Assembly (NCBI GenBank): GCA_947453795.1
Contig: CANGIC010000008.1
Span: 1 to 33,878, forward strand
Direction of reading: 5' to 3'
DNA length: 33,878 nt
Source of the DNA: Flavobacteriales bacterium
GTDB lineage: Bacteria; Bacteroidota; Bacteroidia; Flavobacteriales_D; Crocinitomicaceae
Numbering within the stretch: position 1 is the first letter of the stretch; every line of letters starts with the position of its first letter. Made by a program: the position numbers and the translations under genes. This document shows, in pieces, positions 6,428 to 16,716 of the stretch. Below the pieces are notes generated by a model. The model was not told the DNA's origin. It made no database searches and saw only the letters and a program-made list of their open reading frames with translations.

Positions 6428-9088
6428 ATGCGCCGACTGAAATTTATTTATTTACTTCTTTTTCAAGCATTTTTGCTCTTATCAGGAGCGGGATTTGGCC
6501 AAATTTCTGGAAATGCAAATGTAGTTTTTAGTGTTAACGACGCGCATTTGTCTTGTTTTGATGCCGCTGAAATTGACGAATGGAAAGGCCATTACCAACG
6601 CTTTAGCACCGCGAGTGGCGCCTTGTCCACGATTCCAGTTCTTTCCGTTCAACCGAATCAGTCGTCTACTATAACGGTCACGGTTGCCAACAAGCAATTC
6701 AAAACAAAATGGATTGACTTTAAAATTATAGGTGATCCCAGCGTTAAGGTAAATGTTGAAGAATTGTCAGGTGGCAGATTTGAGCTTACACTTCCCGCAC
6801 GAGAGGAGAACTATTCACTTGAAGTGATTTACAACGGGGAACAGCGAATTGGCCAATTGGATCTCAGGGTTTATGCTGAGCGCCAAGTAGAAGTCATTCT
6901 AGTTCCTCTTGTTCAGTCCGAACTGGATACTCAAATGCTCAGGGCCTACATCAACCGCATTTATGCGCCTACACGCATAAGCTTTAAGATGACACAAGAT
7001 GCGCTGTTCGACCCCAGTATTTTCAGGTCTATCGCGACATTTAATTCGCCTTCGTTGGAATACCGGCAATACACCAATCAAATGCAGGAAGTTCGCGATG
7101 AATATTTTCAGCAAATACCTAATTACAATCAAAATGCCATCTATATCTTTCTCATTCCCGGCTTTAGGTACGCGCAAATAAGTGAATACGCCGTGTTGGG
7201 AAAATCACTCGGATTTGTTGTTTATCAGAGCGACACCACTCAGCTCTACCGTTCCATCGCCCGATCCATAGGTCTAGGTATGGGCCACTTGTCGGTGTCT
7301 TGGGAGGGGGCAGGTCCAGCGCGAATGAGCACGGACAATTTGATGGATGACGATTCGGGAACAGCGCTCTGTGCGTGGCAATGGGATCATATTCGTGTCA
7401 TGCTGGGAAGCACATCCTACTTCGACGATTATGAACAGGTGATAGCAGAAAACGGAAAGGTTGCTTACTTTTTTTGGGAGGAAGACGAGCAGGGAAATAT
7501 TCGTTTGTGGGACAATGATTTGATGTCATCGATTCGGCACCCTTTTAAGCGGAATGTTCAATCCTACCATCTAAACATTGATGACTTCTTGTACGAAACG
7601 AGGTTTACGCTTTGGGAGCGAAAGGTGTCGTTCTGGCACATGATCCTCGTTGTTTTCGGAATCGGATTAGCTGCCTTACTTAAAAAAAGATTGGATCGCG
7701 CCATTGAATCAAGATTTCAGCGACAGTTTTTTCTTAAGGCAATGGTTAAGGTATTCGGGTTGGCATTGGGCTTTGGCATTCTCTATTATGGTTTCATGAG
7801 GATTCAACGAAACTATGCGCAATTTGTGGTGAAATCAGGACCAGTGAAAGAATTAAAAGGAATGACTGAATTTCAAGCCATTCGCGAAGTGAGACAAAAC
7901 AAAAAAATGCAAGGAAGTGATGAAGAATCACTGTGTAATGAAGTGTTGGTGCACAAGAAAAACCAATGGATTAAGTCCAAACGCAAACCAGTTTTGTACT
8001 TTAATGTGACGGTTCAAAAAGAGCAACTCGTTCAATGTACTTTTGATCATGACAGTGATTATTTGACCGTAACAAGTGAAAAATATTCAAAGAAGTCCGC
8101 CAGTCAATACATGGTGTTTAGCTTTAAAGATCAAGCCGGTAAACCCATTCGGCAAGAGGTGTATAATTACAAAGGAAATGAAATCACCTCCTTGCTTCAT
8201 GTGCATGACCCTGCCAAACGGATTTTACTTTTTGTGAATGGTTACAGGTCTTCCTCGACGGCAAATAACTTCCAGGATCAGGTTTGGGATCTTGAAAATA
8301 AAGGGTTTGAATTGCCGAGTTCTACCAATTTGATCTATACTTTTGATCGGTTTAGGTATTGGTATTACAAAGAGTTTGACACCAAGCTTCGCGAAAGAAT
8401 TAATCCGTCGGAGACTTATTATGCCGATGGTAATTTTTCAATTAGCACATCGAATTACCGAACAATAAGGTCTTTCATTCAAATGAATTCAATTTATCCC
8501 AAAAGGTGTGTCAATGAATACCATCATACCTGCTACCATTCGAGTTCTACGGCGAAATGGCTGAGTTTATTTCAATCGGATTACACTATTGATTTACTGC
8601 GCAAGCCCTCGAACAAAAGTGGGTTTAAAACGCGCATGGAAAATGGGAGGGTCGCTGGTCAAAATTTGCTGCAAATGTTGAATGAAGTGCCCAATAAATC
8701 AAAAAATGACACGCTATTCATTGTTGCGCACAGCATGGGATATGCCTATGCCTTGGGTATGATTGAGGAGCTTCGGGGAAAAATAAATTTTGGAGGGTTC
8801 TATATTATCGCTCCGGAAAATGGAGAAGCGGGGTATGTCAATGCAAAAGAATGGCGGGAGCTTTGGCAATATGGCGCCAATTTCAATCGTGGGGAAGAAG
8901 ATGCGCCATGCATCCAAGACGGTATAGCTCCACAGACTGCGGTTGGTGGCTTGGGTAAAATGCATCGAATATATATTCCAAAATCACTTTATGCGAAAAG
9001 AGGATTTTCGGATTCCCATTTTATTGGGCTCTATAAATTCTTATTTGATATCCCTGCCGGGAAAAAAGGACATGTCCAACAACATTGA
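6428..9088 (+). CDS. Membrane protein: inactivated zincin-like ectodomain fused to an alpha/beta hydrolase
   Basis: An 886-residue envelope protein. It has a signal peptide (residues 1-24, MRRLKFIYLLLFQAFLLLSG), a beta-rich region, then a zincin-like region (about 150-330). The expected HExxHxxGxxH helix reads ARSIGLGMGHL (278-288), so the first two histidines and the glutamate are gone, while the downstream TDNLMDDDSGTAL and WQWDHI (302-322) typical of Bacteroidota matrixin-like proteins remain. Two membrane segments follow (about 402-420 and 441-459) with a basic K/R-rich loop between them, which puts the loop in the cytoplasm and both large domains in the periplasm. The C-terminal part (about 595-886) looks like an alpha/beta hydrolase: ILLFVNGYRSS, nucleophile elbow AHSMG with Ser769, and a possible catalytic His864 in SDSHF. 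ATG 6428 is preferred over the TTG at 6422. No family name is recognised for the whole protein; the domain calls are by motif reading. Confidence 0.75.
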   Translation: MRRLKFIYLLLFQAFLLLSGAGFGQISGNANVVFSVNDAHLSCFDAAEIDEWKGHYQRFSTASGALSTIPVLSVQPNQSSTITVTVANKQFKTKWIDFKIIGDPSVKVNVEELSGGRFELTLPAREENYSLEVIYNGEQRIGQLDLRVYAERQVEVILVPLVQSELDTQMLRAYINRIYAPTRISFKMTQDALFDPSIFRSIATFNSPSLEYRQYTNQMQEVRDEYFQQIPNYNQNAIYIFLIPGFRYAQISEYAVLGKSLGFVVYQSDTTQLYRSIARSIGLGMGHLSVSWEGAGPARMSTDNLMDDDSGTALCAWQWDHIRVMLGSTSYFDDYEQVIAENGKVAYFFWEEDEQGNIRLWDNDLMSSIRHPFKRNVQSYHLNIDDFLYETRFTLWERKVSFWHMILVVFGIGLAALLKKRLDRAIESRFQRQFFLKAMVKVFGLALGFGILYYGFMRIQRNYAQFVVKSGPVKELKGMTEFQAIREVRQNKKMQGSDEESLCNEVLVHKKNQWIKSKRKPVLYFNVTVQKEQLVQCTFDHDSDYLTVTSEKYSKKSASQYMVFSFKDQAGKPIRQEVYNYKGNEITSLLHVHDPAKRILLFVNGYRSSSTANNFQDQVWDLENKGFELPSSTNLIYTFDRFRYWYYKEFDTKLRERINPSETYYADGNFSISTSNYRTIRSFIQMNSIYPKRCVNEYHHTCYHSSSTAKWLSLFQSDYTIDLLRKPSNKSGFKTRMENGRVAGQNLLQMLNEVPNKSKNDTLFIVAHSMGYAYALGMIEELRGKINFGGFYIIAPENGEAGYVNAKEWRELWQYGANFNRGEEDAPCIQDGIAPQTAVGGLGKMHRIYIPKSLYAKRGFSDSHFIGLYKFLFDIPAGKKGHVQQH

Positions 9089-9406
9089 TTATTTGAAACC
9101 TTCCATTTTGTCGAATGGAATCTCGATTTCAATTTCGTAATCCTTATGAACACTATGCAAATAAGCGATAAGGTTGTGGATTTTGTTGTTATTCGTTCCA
9201 TCAATCAATTCGAATGTCATCTCTTTAACAAACTTGTTGTCGTCTAAGGCAAATTCAATTCCAGCGAGTTTCGCCATCGCTACACCGTTGTAATACACGA
9301 CATTGTTTTCATTCGTGAATCCTTCTGTGCTGTAGTTTTTCAATACATTACAAGAAGTTAGTGCAAGTAATGCTGCAAAAGCAGTGGAGAAAAGATATTT
9401 TTTCAT
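9089..9406 (-). CDS. Small hypothetical lipoprotein
   Basis: A 105-residue protein starting MKKYLFSTAFAALLALTSCN, a signal peptide with a clear lipobox (LTSC) placing the mature lipoprotein at Cys20. The remainder (YSTEGFTNENNVVYYNGVAMAK onward) is hydrophilic with no recognised domain. An upstream in-frame start at 9433 would add nine residues before the signal peptide and lies upstream of a good promoter box (9421-9428), so the start at 9406 is chosen. Its stop codon directly abuts the stop of the convergent gene on the other strand, with no base between them. Confidence 0.75.
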   Translation of the reverse strand: MKKYLFSTAFAALLALTSCNVLKNYSTEGFTNENNVVYYNGVAMAKLAGIEFALDDNKFVKEMTFELIDGTNNNKIHNLIAYLHSVHKDYEIEIEIPFDKMEGFK

Positions 9407-9420
9407 AGTCTCATTTTTAA

Positions 9421-9428
9421 CAAATCTA
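9421..9428 (-). promoter_or_regulatory. -7 promoter box (TAGATTTG) for the small lipoprotein
   Basis: On the minus strand TAGATTTG matches TAnnTTTG exactly and ends 14 bp before the start codon at 9406. The -33 region is T-rich without a perfect TTTG. The 14-15 bp spacing recurs at the promoters near 16695 and 33598. Confidence 0.55.
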
Positions 9429-9482
9429 CTCAAAAAGTAAGGAAAAAAGTCGAGTAAATGCGAGCGACAGAAAAAATAGTGG

Positions 9483-9872
9483 CTATTGCCTGAAGCGCTC
9501 TCCGCATGCTTTACAAGAATGCATTATTTTCCCAGTAATCGGATAGGTGACTGTCAACAAGCTAAACAGGGAAGCAATCCAATGAGGCAGTGCTTTTTTC
9601 GGAGAATAATCGATAAAAATGTCAGTGGATCCGCAAGAGGGACATTTTGGAACCTGCTCTTTTTCAATGGATTTAAGAAAAATCAATGTCCGCTCGACAT
9701 CTGCCTCCCGAACTTTGGCTTTTATTCCACCTACGGCATTCGCATAAAGTGGATTGATCGTTACGATTTCTTCATCCACCAAGAAGCATTCAATTCCCTC
9801 ATTTTCAAGTGAAATGCGAAATAGGTGTGCATCGATGGAATTGTCAAACCGTTTAATGAGAACGAATCCCAT
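9483..9872 (-). CDS. DUF2007-domain protein with zinc-ribbon-like cysteines
   Basis: A 129-residue protein. The N-terminal ~70 residues (MGFVLIKRFDNSIDAHLFRI to EADVERTLIFL) match the DUF2007 'putative signal transducing protein' pattern, a small alpha/beta domain. The C-terminal part has two CxxC pairs, CPSC (about 79-82) and CKAC (about 121-124), expected to bind zinc. Between them is a hydrophobic stretch (LPHWIASLFSLLTVTYPI) that may be a single membrane segment or a reentrant helix. The gene lies 2 bp after moxR and is probably last in the guaB-side minus-strand cluster. Its cellular role is not known. Confidence 0.75.
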   Translation of the reverse strand: MGFVLIKRFDNSIDAHLFRISLENEGIECFLVDEEIVTINPLYANAVGGIKAKVREADVERTLIFLKSIEKEQVPKCPSCGSTDIFIDYSPKKALPHWIASLFSLLTVTYPITGKIMHSCKACGERFRQ

Positions 9873-9874
9873 GC

Positions 9875-10828
9875 TTACAATAAGCTTTCGATGATTTTAT
9901 CCATCGAATATCCTTCTGCTTCCGCCCGATAATTGCGCACCAATCGGTGACGAAGGATAGGTTTGGCTACCGCTTTAACATCGTCAATGTCTGGGGAATA
10001 ACGGCCATTCAAGGCAGCGTGACATTTGGCGCCTACAATAAGGTTTTGGGAAGCGCGTGGACCTGCACCCCAAGAAATGAAATCTTTGGTTAGCTGAGGG
10101 GCTAAATCGGAGCTGAAGCGTGTTCTACCAACAAGCTTTACTGCATATTCAAGTACATTGTCCGCAACGGGAATCCGACGAATTAATTCTTGGTATTCCA
10201 AGATCTGGTCGCCCGTCAACACATGGTTCAATTGAATGCGGTTGTCGGAGGTCGTTGCCTTAACAATGGCTAATTCTTCGGTATAACTGGGGTAATCCAC
10301 CCAAATATTAAACATGAAACGATCGAGCTGCGCTTCGGGCAAAGGGTAAGTTCCCTCTTGTTCAATCGGGTTTTGTGTCGCTAAAACAAAGAAGGGAGAA
10401 GGAAGGGTATAACTTGTTCCTGCAGCCGTCACCGAGCGCTCTTGCATGGCTTCGAGCAGCGCGGATTGTGTTTTAGGTGGCGTTCTGTTGATCTCATCGG
10501 CCAGGATAATGTTGGAAAACAAGGGCCCTTTAATGAATTTAAAGTTGCGCGATTCATCCAAAATTTCGGAACCAATGATGTCCGATGGCATAAGGTCTGG
10601 CGTAAACTGAATGCGGTTGAAACTTAAGCCCAAGGTTTGTGCTATGGTATTGACCAGCAATGTTTTGGCTAGACCGGGAACGCCCACAAGCAAGCAATGT
10701 CCTCGTGAAAAGATAGAAATGAGTACCTGATCAACGACATCGTCTTGTCCAACGATAACTTTATGGATTTCATTCTTCAATTCTGCGTAATGCGCTACCA
10801 GTTGATCTATTGCCGCTTTGTCTGACAT
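9875..10828 (-). CDS. MoxR-family AAA+ ATPase
   Basis: A 317-residue cytoplasmic AAA+ ATPase of the MoxR family, proteins that act as chaperones for maturation of complexes, often working with VWA-domain partners. Visible motifs are Walker A GVPGLAKT (about 54-61), Walker B IILADEINR (about 107-115), sensor-1 ATQNPIEQEGTYPLPEAQLD, and an arginine-rich C-terminal lid ending LRHRLVRNYRAEAEGYSMD. Length is normal. It lies 33 bp downstream of the SurA-like gene and 2 bp upstream of the DUF2007 gene, so it is probably co-transcribed. No VWA or DUF58 partner gene is present in this window, although such genes often neighbour moxR. Confidence 0.93.
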   Translation of the reverse strand: MSDKAAIDQLVAHYAELKNEIHKVIVGQDDVVDQVLISIFSRGHCLLVGVPGLAKTLLVNTIAQTLGLSFNRIQFTPDLMPSDIIGSEILDESRNFKFIKGPLFSNIILADEINRTPPKTQSALLEAMQERSVTAAGTSYTLPSPFFVLATQNPIEQEGTYPLPEAQLDRFMFNIWVDYPSYTEELAIVKATTSDNRIQLNHVLTGDQILEYQELIRRIPVADNVLEYAVKLVGRTRFSSDLAPQLTKDFISWGAGPRASQNLIVGAKCHAALNGRYSPDIDDVKAVAKPILRHRLVRNYRAEAEGYSMDKIIESLL

Positions 10829-10861
10829 GTTGTTTGAATTATTCTACTACTAAATTAGAAA

Positions 10862-12214
10862 CTAATTGTTGGACCATTTATTTCTGAAGACGCAATTTAC
10901 AAAGGATTCATCAATACGGATGTATGCATTTCCAATCTTTTGTTTTACCCAGTTGTTCACGGTTTTTTGTTTCTTGTCATTTTCAGTGGCACGCTTAATT
11001 AAGGCATAATCGTCTGTAAGATTCGCGCGGTGTGGCTGTGTTCGATCCATCAAGCGCACCATACGAATTCCTTGTTTACGGTCAAAAATATCGTAGTAGA
11101 GGTTGGGTTGGGAGAGGTCTCCTTTTTCCATGGCATCTGTAATGAGGAAAATTTGTTGATCGACTTGACTCAAATCTTCCATATCCCATGTTTGTTCTCC
11201 GGTGATGGGGTTGGTAATGATACCTTGGTTTTGTCGTGTTCGTTCGTCATTAGAGAATCGAACCACGGCCTGTTCCCAGGTGATTTCATTGCGTTTCAGC
11301 AGCTGGTAGCAGGAGTCCATTTTCAACGAAGCCAATTCCAATTCTCGGCCACTAAACTCTGCGATAATTAAGATGTGTTGGCAAATGTAATCGTCACCTT
11401 TGCGGGAATTGAGTTTGACGATGTGGTAGCCGTATTCAGATTCGAAGATATCTGAAATTTCACCCGGTTCGAGGGAGAAGACAGCAGATTCAAATTGTGG
11501 GACCATCATGCCTCGGGATGCTTCAATTTTTCCACCTTGGGGTGCGCTTCCCGGATCCATGGAATGGATACGCGCTTGGGTGTCAAAACTCTTTCCTGCT
11601 AAAACGGCTTTCCGGATATCGGCCAATTTCTCATAAGCCATTTGCTTATCTTCCTTCGTGATTTGCGGGAAAACAACGATTTGTTGGAAGCTTAGCTGGG
11701 AGTTAATGAGTGGGATGGAATCCGCCGGAATCGTGGCGTAAAAGTCTTGAACTTCTTTTGGAGTAACGGATATGGCTGAGGTAATTTGTCGTTCCATCTC
11801 ATCTGCCAACAAACGGTCTTTGATGATGTCGCGGAATTCTTCCTTGATCTGAGAAGCCGTTTTTCCGTAAAATTCTTCCATCTTTTCGCGGCTACCGAAT
11901 TTCTCCTCAATGATGCGCAATCGGTTCTCCATTTCGGCATCTACCTGCTGGTCAGAGATCTCGATACTGTCTAATTTTGCTTGATTGATGAGCAATTCCT
12001 GGTACATCAATTCTTCTAGAATTTGGCAATCGGTTTCTTTCGTGATTTCAACGCCCCCCTGAAGCATCTGAATTTTTTGCGATTGAAGATCTGAAAGGAG
12101 AATAATGTTGTCTCCGACCTGTGCCGCAATTTTGTCCACAACTTCTGGTTGCGCCGAGGCATTGAACGTAAAACAAAAAAATGCTATACTACTAAGGATG
12201 AATGTTGATCTCAT
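10862..12214 (-). CDS. SurA-like periplasmic peptidyl-prolyl isomerase/chaperone
   Basis: A 450-residue periplasmic protein with a signal peptide (MRSTFILSSIAFFCFTFNASAQ). The SurA N-terminal chaperone domain (about 23-165) begins VVDKIAAQVGDNIILLSDLQ. One clear parvulin domain follows (about 170-275: SFQQIVVFPQI, SMDPGSAPQGGKI, GYHIVKLNSRKG), then a second, more divergent parvulin-like region (about 277-400, ICQHILIIAE and RFSNDERTRQNQG). The role is to escort unfolded outer-membrane proteins. Its start overlaps the end of the upstream gene by 23 bp, implying translational coupling. A run of nine A sits 2 bp before the ATG, inside the upstream coding region, and may act as an A-rich ribosome-loading sequence. 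It is the third of three foldase-like genes in a row. Confidence 0.9.
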   Translation of the reverse strand: MRSTFILSSIAFFCFTFNASAQPEVVDKIAAQVGDNIILLSDLQSQKIQMLQGGVEITKETDCQILEELMYQELLINQAKLDSIEISDQQVDAEMENRLRIIEEKFGSREKMEEFYGKTASQIKEEFRDIIKDRLLADEMERQITSAISVTPKEVQDFYATIPADSIPLINSQLSFQQIVVFPQITKEDKQMAYEKLADIRKAVLAGKSFDTQARIHSMDPGSAPQGGKIEASRGMMVPQFESAVFSLEPGEISDIFESEYGYHIVKLNSRKGDDYICQHILIIAEFSGRELELASLKMDSCYQLLKRNEITWEQAVVRFSNDERTRQNQGIITNPITGEQTWDMEDLSQVDQQIFLITDAMEKGDLSQPNLYYDIFDRKQGIRMVRLMDRTQPHRANLTDDYALIKRATENDKKQKTVNNWVKQKIGNAYIRIDESFVNCVFRNKWSNN

Positions 12215-13085
12215 GATTTTTTTTTACCTGTTGTATAAGTTGATTTTCCTTTTTCTCCCGAAGTTCGTTCATTCTTTTGGTCAGAATGAGTTCTTTAATT
12301 TGCGCTTGAACAAAATCCAAGGGGGGAGGGGTGTCCTTGAGTGTGTAATCGATAATATTGATGAAATAGGTATATTGTTCATCGGAAAAATAGGTCTTTG
12401 TGCGATTGAGTACCAAGTTATCACGATTTAATTTACCCAAGGGGATGTTCTTTGTCAATTCGGTGAAGTAAATCCACTCCTCATCATCGAAATAAAAATC
12501 CTCCGCGTAAAGTTTGATATAAGAATTTACTTTATCGAGGTCTTTATCATTTTTTAACAAGAAGTGTTCTTTCAACGCTGCTTCAGGTTTTGAGCCTTTG
12601 GGAATTTTAATAAACAACGCTTTAACCAAGTAATCCTGCAATTTGAATTCATCGAGGTGATTTTTATAGTAGGTGTTGATTTCTGAGGAACTGATGCTTG
12701 TATCAGTTTGTTTACGGACCAATTGATCGATGAAATAATAGCGGGACAATTCCCCCATATACATGTCAGCTTTTAACCGTGCGATTTCGAACAATTCAGG
12801 CGCCTTTTTCTCCAATTCAATACGCATGGCTTCCAGTTCACACCAATTGTTCAGAAATTGTGTTCGGTCGGCTTTGCTCGCGTAATCGTAACCAAGATGT
12901 TCCATAAGGATGCGGGCTTCCGATTCAGTCAATTCATGGTCGTCCACTTGGGCCACAATTTTTTCGTCGGTGCCGCAGGAGGGAAGCAACGATAAAAAAA
13001 ACAGGCCGACGATCACGCCAGCCCGTTTCCCTTGATATTTAAAATTATTGACCAACAGCGTAAAGTACCTGTTGATTGATTTCAA
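12192..13085 (-). CDS. SurA-N-like periplasmic lipoprotein without a recognisable parvulin domain
   Basis: A 297-residue protein with a delayed signal peptide and lipobox (LFFLSLLPSCG, Cys about 37). After the lipobox, KIVAQVDDHELTESEARILM resembles the start of SurA/PpiC N-terminal domains, and the helical region up to ~145 fits that fold (QTDTSISSSEINTYYKNHLDEFK is the usual pre-parvulin segment). The rest lacks the HIL and GGxLG-type motifs of a working isomerase, so it may be a chaperone only. The start at 13085 overlaps the upstream foldase by 41 bp and leaves a long N-terminal region before the hydrophobic segment; a GTG within the KRAGVIVG segment could be an alternative start. The flanking genes are both parvulin chaperones, supporting a shared role in outer-membrane protein folding. 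Confidence 0.75.
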   Translation of the reverse strand: MKSINRYFTLLVNNFKYQGKRAGVIVGLFFLSLLPSCGTDEKIVAQVDDHELTESEARILMEHLGYDYASKADRTQFLNNWCELEAMRIELEKKAPELFEIARLKADMYMGELSRYYFIDQLVRKQTDTSISSSEINTYYKNHLDEFKLQDYLVKALFIKIPKGSKPEAALKEHFLLKNDKDLDKVNSYIKLYAEDFYFDDEEWIYFTELTKNIPLGKLNRDNLVLNRTKTYFSDEQYTYFINIIDYTLKDTPPPLDFVQAQIKELILTKRMNELREKKENQLIQQVKKNHEINIHP

Positions 13086-15000
13086 TTTTGTGCTTTTTCA
13101 TCAACTCCAGAATCCATTGCTGCTCGAGGAAGGTTTGGTAATCGGAAGTCACTGATCCTTTGGCTTCAGAAAACTCTTTGTTGCCTGCCGGTAAATTTTT
13201 GTTGACTTTGATCACGTAGTATTTACCGTCCAAGGCATAAACTTTATTTGCGCCCAGCACCAAGCTCTGTCCTTTCAAGAAGTTTGTTTGCGCAACATCA
13301 AATTTATTTGTACGAACGCGAAGGTTCAATTCGCTGTCTTTGTTGATGACGTCAAGTACATGTTTCGAATTGATGGTATCGTTCAAAATCATTTTATACA
13401 CTTGGTCTGCAATTTTAAGGTCAGCACATTCATAAACAACGGCATCAACGCGATCACTCCACATGTATTTTGAGCGGTTGTTGTCGAAGTAGGAGCGAAG
13501 TCCAACGGTATCTTTCATCGCTTTGTTCCATACTTTGTCTGTCATGATTTCATACAACAAGATACCATCGTGGTATTCCGTGATGAGTGCTTTATAGGCC
13601 GGGTATTTGTCTGCTAATTTTGATTCTTCATACCCAATAATTGCTTCCTTTTCCCACGCTTTATACTGCATAGCAACAACGACTTCATTGGCATCTTTGC
13701 GCATACCGCGGTAGTTTGATTCAAGATATTTAGCAAACTGTTGTTGCGTAAACGATTGACCATCGATGGTAAATAGGGTTTTATTTGATTTTAAACCGCT
13801 TGCATTCCATTTCCCGATGTAATACGTGGTATCGAGGTTGGCAACAAACCATTTGAGGCCTTTTGCGCTTTTATTAGAATAGCCATACGACGCTTTCAAC
13901 TTCAGTACAAATGAATCTTGTGTGCGCTTAGATCGCTCATCTTTATTCACTTTAGATTGCAATTCTTTCTTCATCGCGTCAAACGACTTCACATCAGTCC
14001 AGTCCAAACGTTTGATGATGTGGAATCCATAATCCGTGCGAATGGGCATCGAGTAATCTCCGTTGTTTTTCAAGGCAAAGGCAGCATCTTCAAAAGCGGT
14101 GACCATTCGCGTTGTTGTTCCCGTTCCGAATGGAGGAAGTTCTCCATTTTTCTCCGCTGAACTTGGATCGTCTGAGTAGCTTTTTACGAGGTCTTCAAAT
14201 TTTTCTCCTTTTTGAAGTTTTGCATAAATTTCATTGATTTTCTTTTCGGCATTCACCACATCTTCTTCAGCGGCAGATTTCCCAACAGCAACCATGATGT
14301 GTGCGGTTTTCAAGGTTCCTCGTGCTGGTCGTTTATCGGTAACATTTACAATGTGGTAACCATAGCGAGTACGGAAAGGTTCCGAAATACTTCCTACCGG
14401 TGTGTTAAAGGCCATGTCTTCGAACGGATAGACCATTTGAAACGCTGTAAAATATCCAAGGTCCCCACCGTTATTCACTGCAGATGGATCTTCTGAACCA
14501 TTTTTTCCTCGCGCAACAGACGCAAAACTTTCGCCTTTCTCAATGCGTTTTTTCAATCCCATGATGCGGTTATAGGCCGCCAAGGTGTCCGCTGGAGACG
14601 CATTGCTTGCGCAGGTAATGAGAATATGCGAAGCACGGATTTCAGTGCGCGTTCTGTCGTATGCTTCCCGTACAAGTGCTTCGTTCTTTGCAGAATCAAT
14701 CAAATAGGGTAGTGAAAGTTGTTTTCTGTAGCCATCCAATTCTTTCTTCAATTTTGGAATGGTGTCGTACCCCAACTCTTCTGCTTCGGCTACCTTCAAT
14801 TTGAATTTTTTAAATAGCTCCATGTATTCATCTATGGATGCTTTGTCAAATTTTGGATTTGGGTTGTTTTTCAAATAAATCTGCAGGAATTCTGACTTCG
14901 TCACCGGGTGTCCGTCAATTTTCATCAGGATTGGATCTTCCTGCGCGAAAGTCGAAATGCTCAAAAATAGAGCGGCGATGATCAAAAGGTGTTTTTTCAT
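13045..15000 (-). CDS. PpiC/PpiD-like peptidyl-prolyl isomerase with tandem parvulin domains
   Basis: A 651-residue periplasmic foldase with a signal peptide (MKKHLLIIAALFLSISTFAQ). A SurA-type N-terminal helical part starts DPILMKIDGHPVTKSEFLQI. Parvulin domain 1 is at about 123-225 (RASHILITCA, NNGGDLGYF, YGYHIVNVTDKRPA). Parvulin domain 2 is at about 230-335 (TAHIMVAVGKS, KNGELPPFGTG, YGFHIIKRLDW). A long C-terminal region (about 340-651) contains another peptide-binding-like helical part. It is first of three consecutive foldase genes downstream of guaB, an arrangement familiar in Flavobacteriales. It likely assists assembly of outer-membrane and T9SS proteins. No clear promoter was found in the 70 bp between it and guaB, so co-transcription with guaB is possible. 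Confidence 0.9.
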   Translation of the reverse strand: MKKHLLIIAALFLSISTFAQEDPILMKIDGHPVTKSEFLQIYLKNNPNPKFDKASIDEYMELFKKFKLKVAEAEELGYDTIPKLKKELDGYRKQLSLPYLIDSAKNEALVREAYDRTRTEIRASHILITCASNASPADTLAAYNRIMGLKKRIEKGESFASVARGKNGSEDPSAVNNGGDLGYFTAFQMVYPFEDMAFNTPVGSISEPFRTRYGYHIVNVTDKRPARGTLKTAHIMVAVGKSAAEEDVVNAEKKINEIYAKLQKGEKFEDLVKSYSDDPSSAEKNGELPPFGTGTTTRMVTAFEDAAFALKNNGDYSMPIRTDYGFHIIKRLDWTDVKSFDAMKKELQSKVNKDERSKRTQDSFVLKLKASYGYSNKSAKGLKWFVANLDTTYYIGKWNASGLKSNKTLFTIDGQSFTQQQFAKYLESNYRGMRKDANEVVVAMQYKAWEKEAIIGYEESKLADKYPAYKALITEYHDGILLYEIMTDKVWNKAMKDTVGLRSYFDNNRSKYMWSDRVDAVVYECADLKIADQVYKMILNDTINSKHVLDVINKDSELNLRVRTNKFDVAQTNFLKGQSLVLGANKVYALDGKYYVIKVNKNLPAGNKEFSEAKGSVTSDYQTFLEQQWILELMKKHKIEINQQVLYAVGQ

Positions 15001-15070
15001 AGTCTGGTTTAATTTTATTCAGCAGTGTCGAAATTAATCGTCCGTGCAATTCATTTGTTTTTTTTAACCT

Positions 15071-16624
<1,554 letters not shown>

Positions 16625-16671
16625 TCACAAAAAAAAGCGTCTCAGCGATGTGTTAATTTTTTGAAAAAATC

Positions 16672-16702
16672 TTGGCTTCCTCGCTCGAATTGAGTACTCT
16701 TG
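16672..16702 (+). promoter_or_regulatory. Candidate promoter for the secreted protein at 16717
   Basis: TTGG (16672-16675) and TACTCTTG (16695-16702) are 19 bp apart, close to the Bacteroidota TTTG / TAnnTTTG pattern with one mismatch in the -7 box. The box ends 14 bp before the ATG at 16717. Confidence 0.5.
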
Positions 16703-16716
16703 CACAAAGTCATGAC

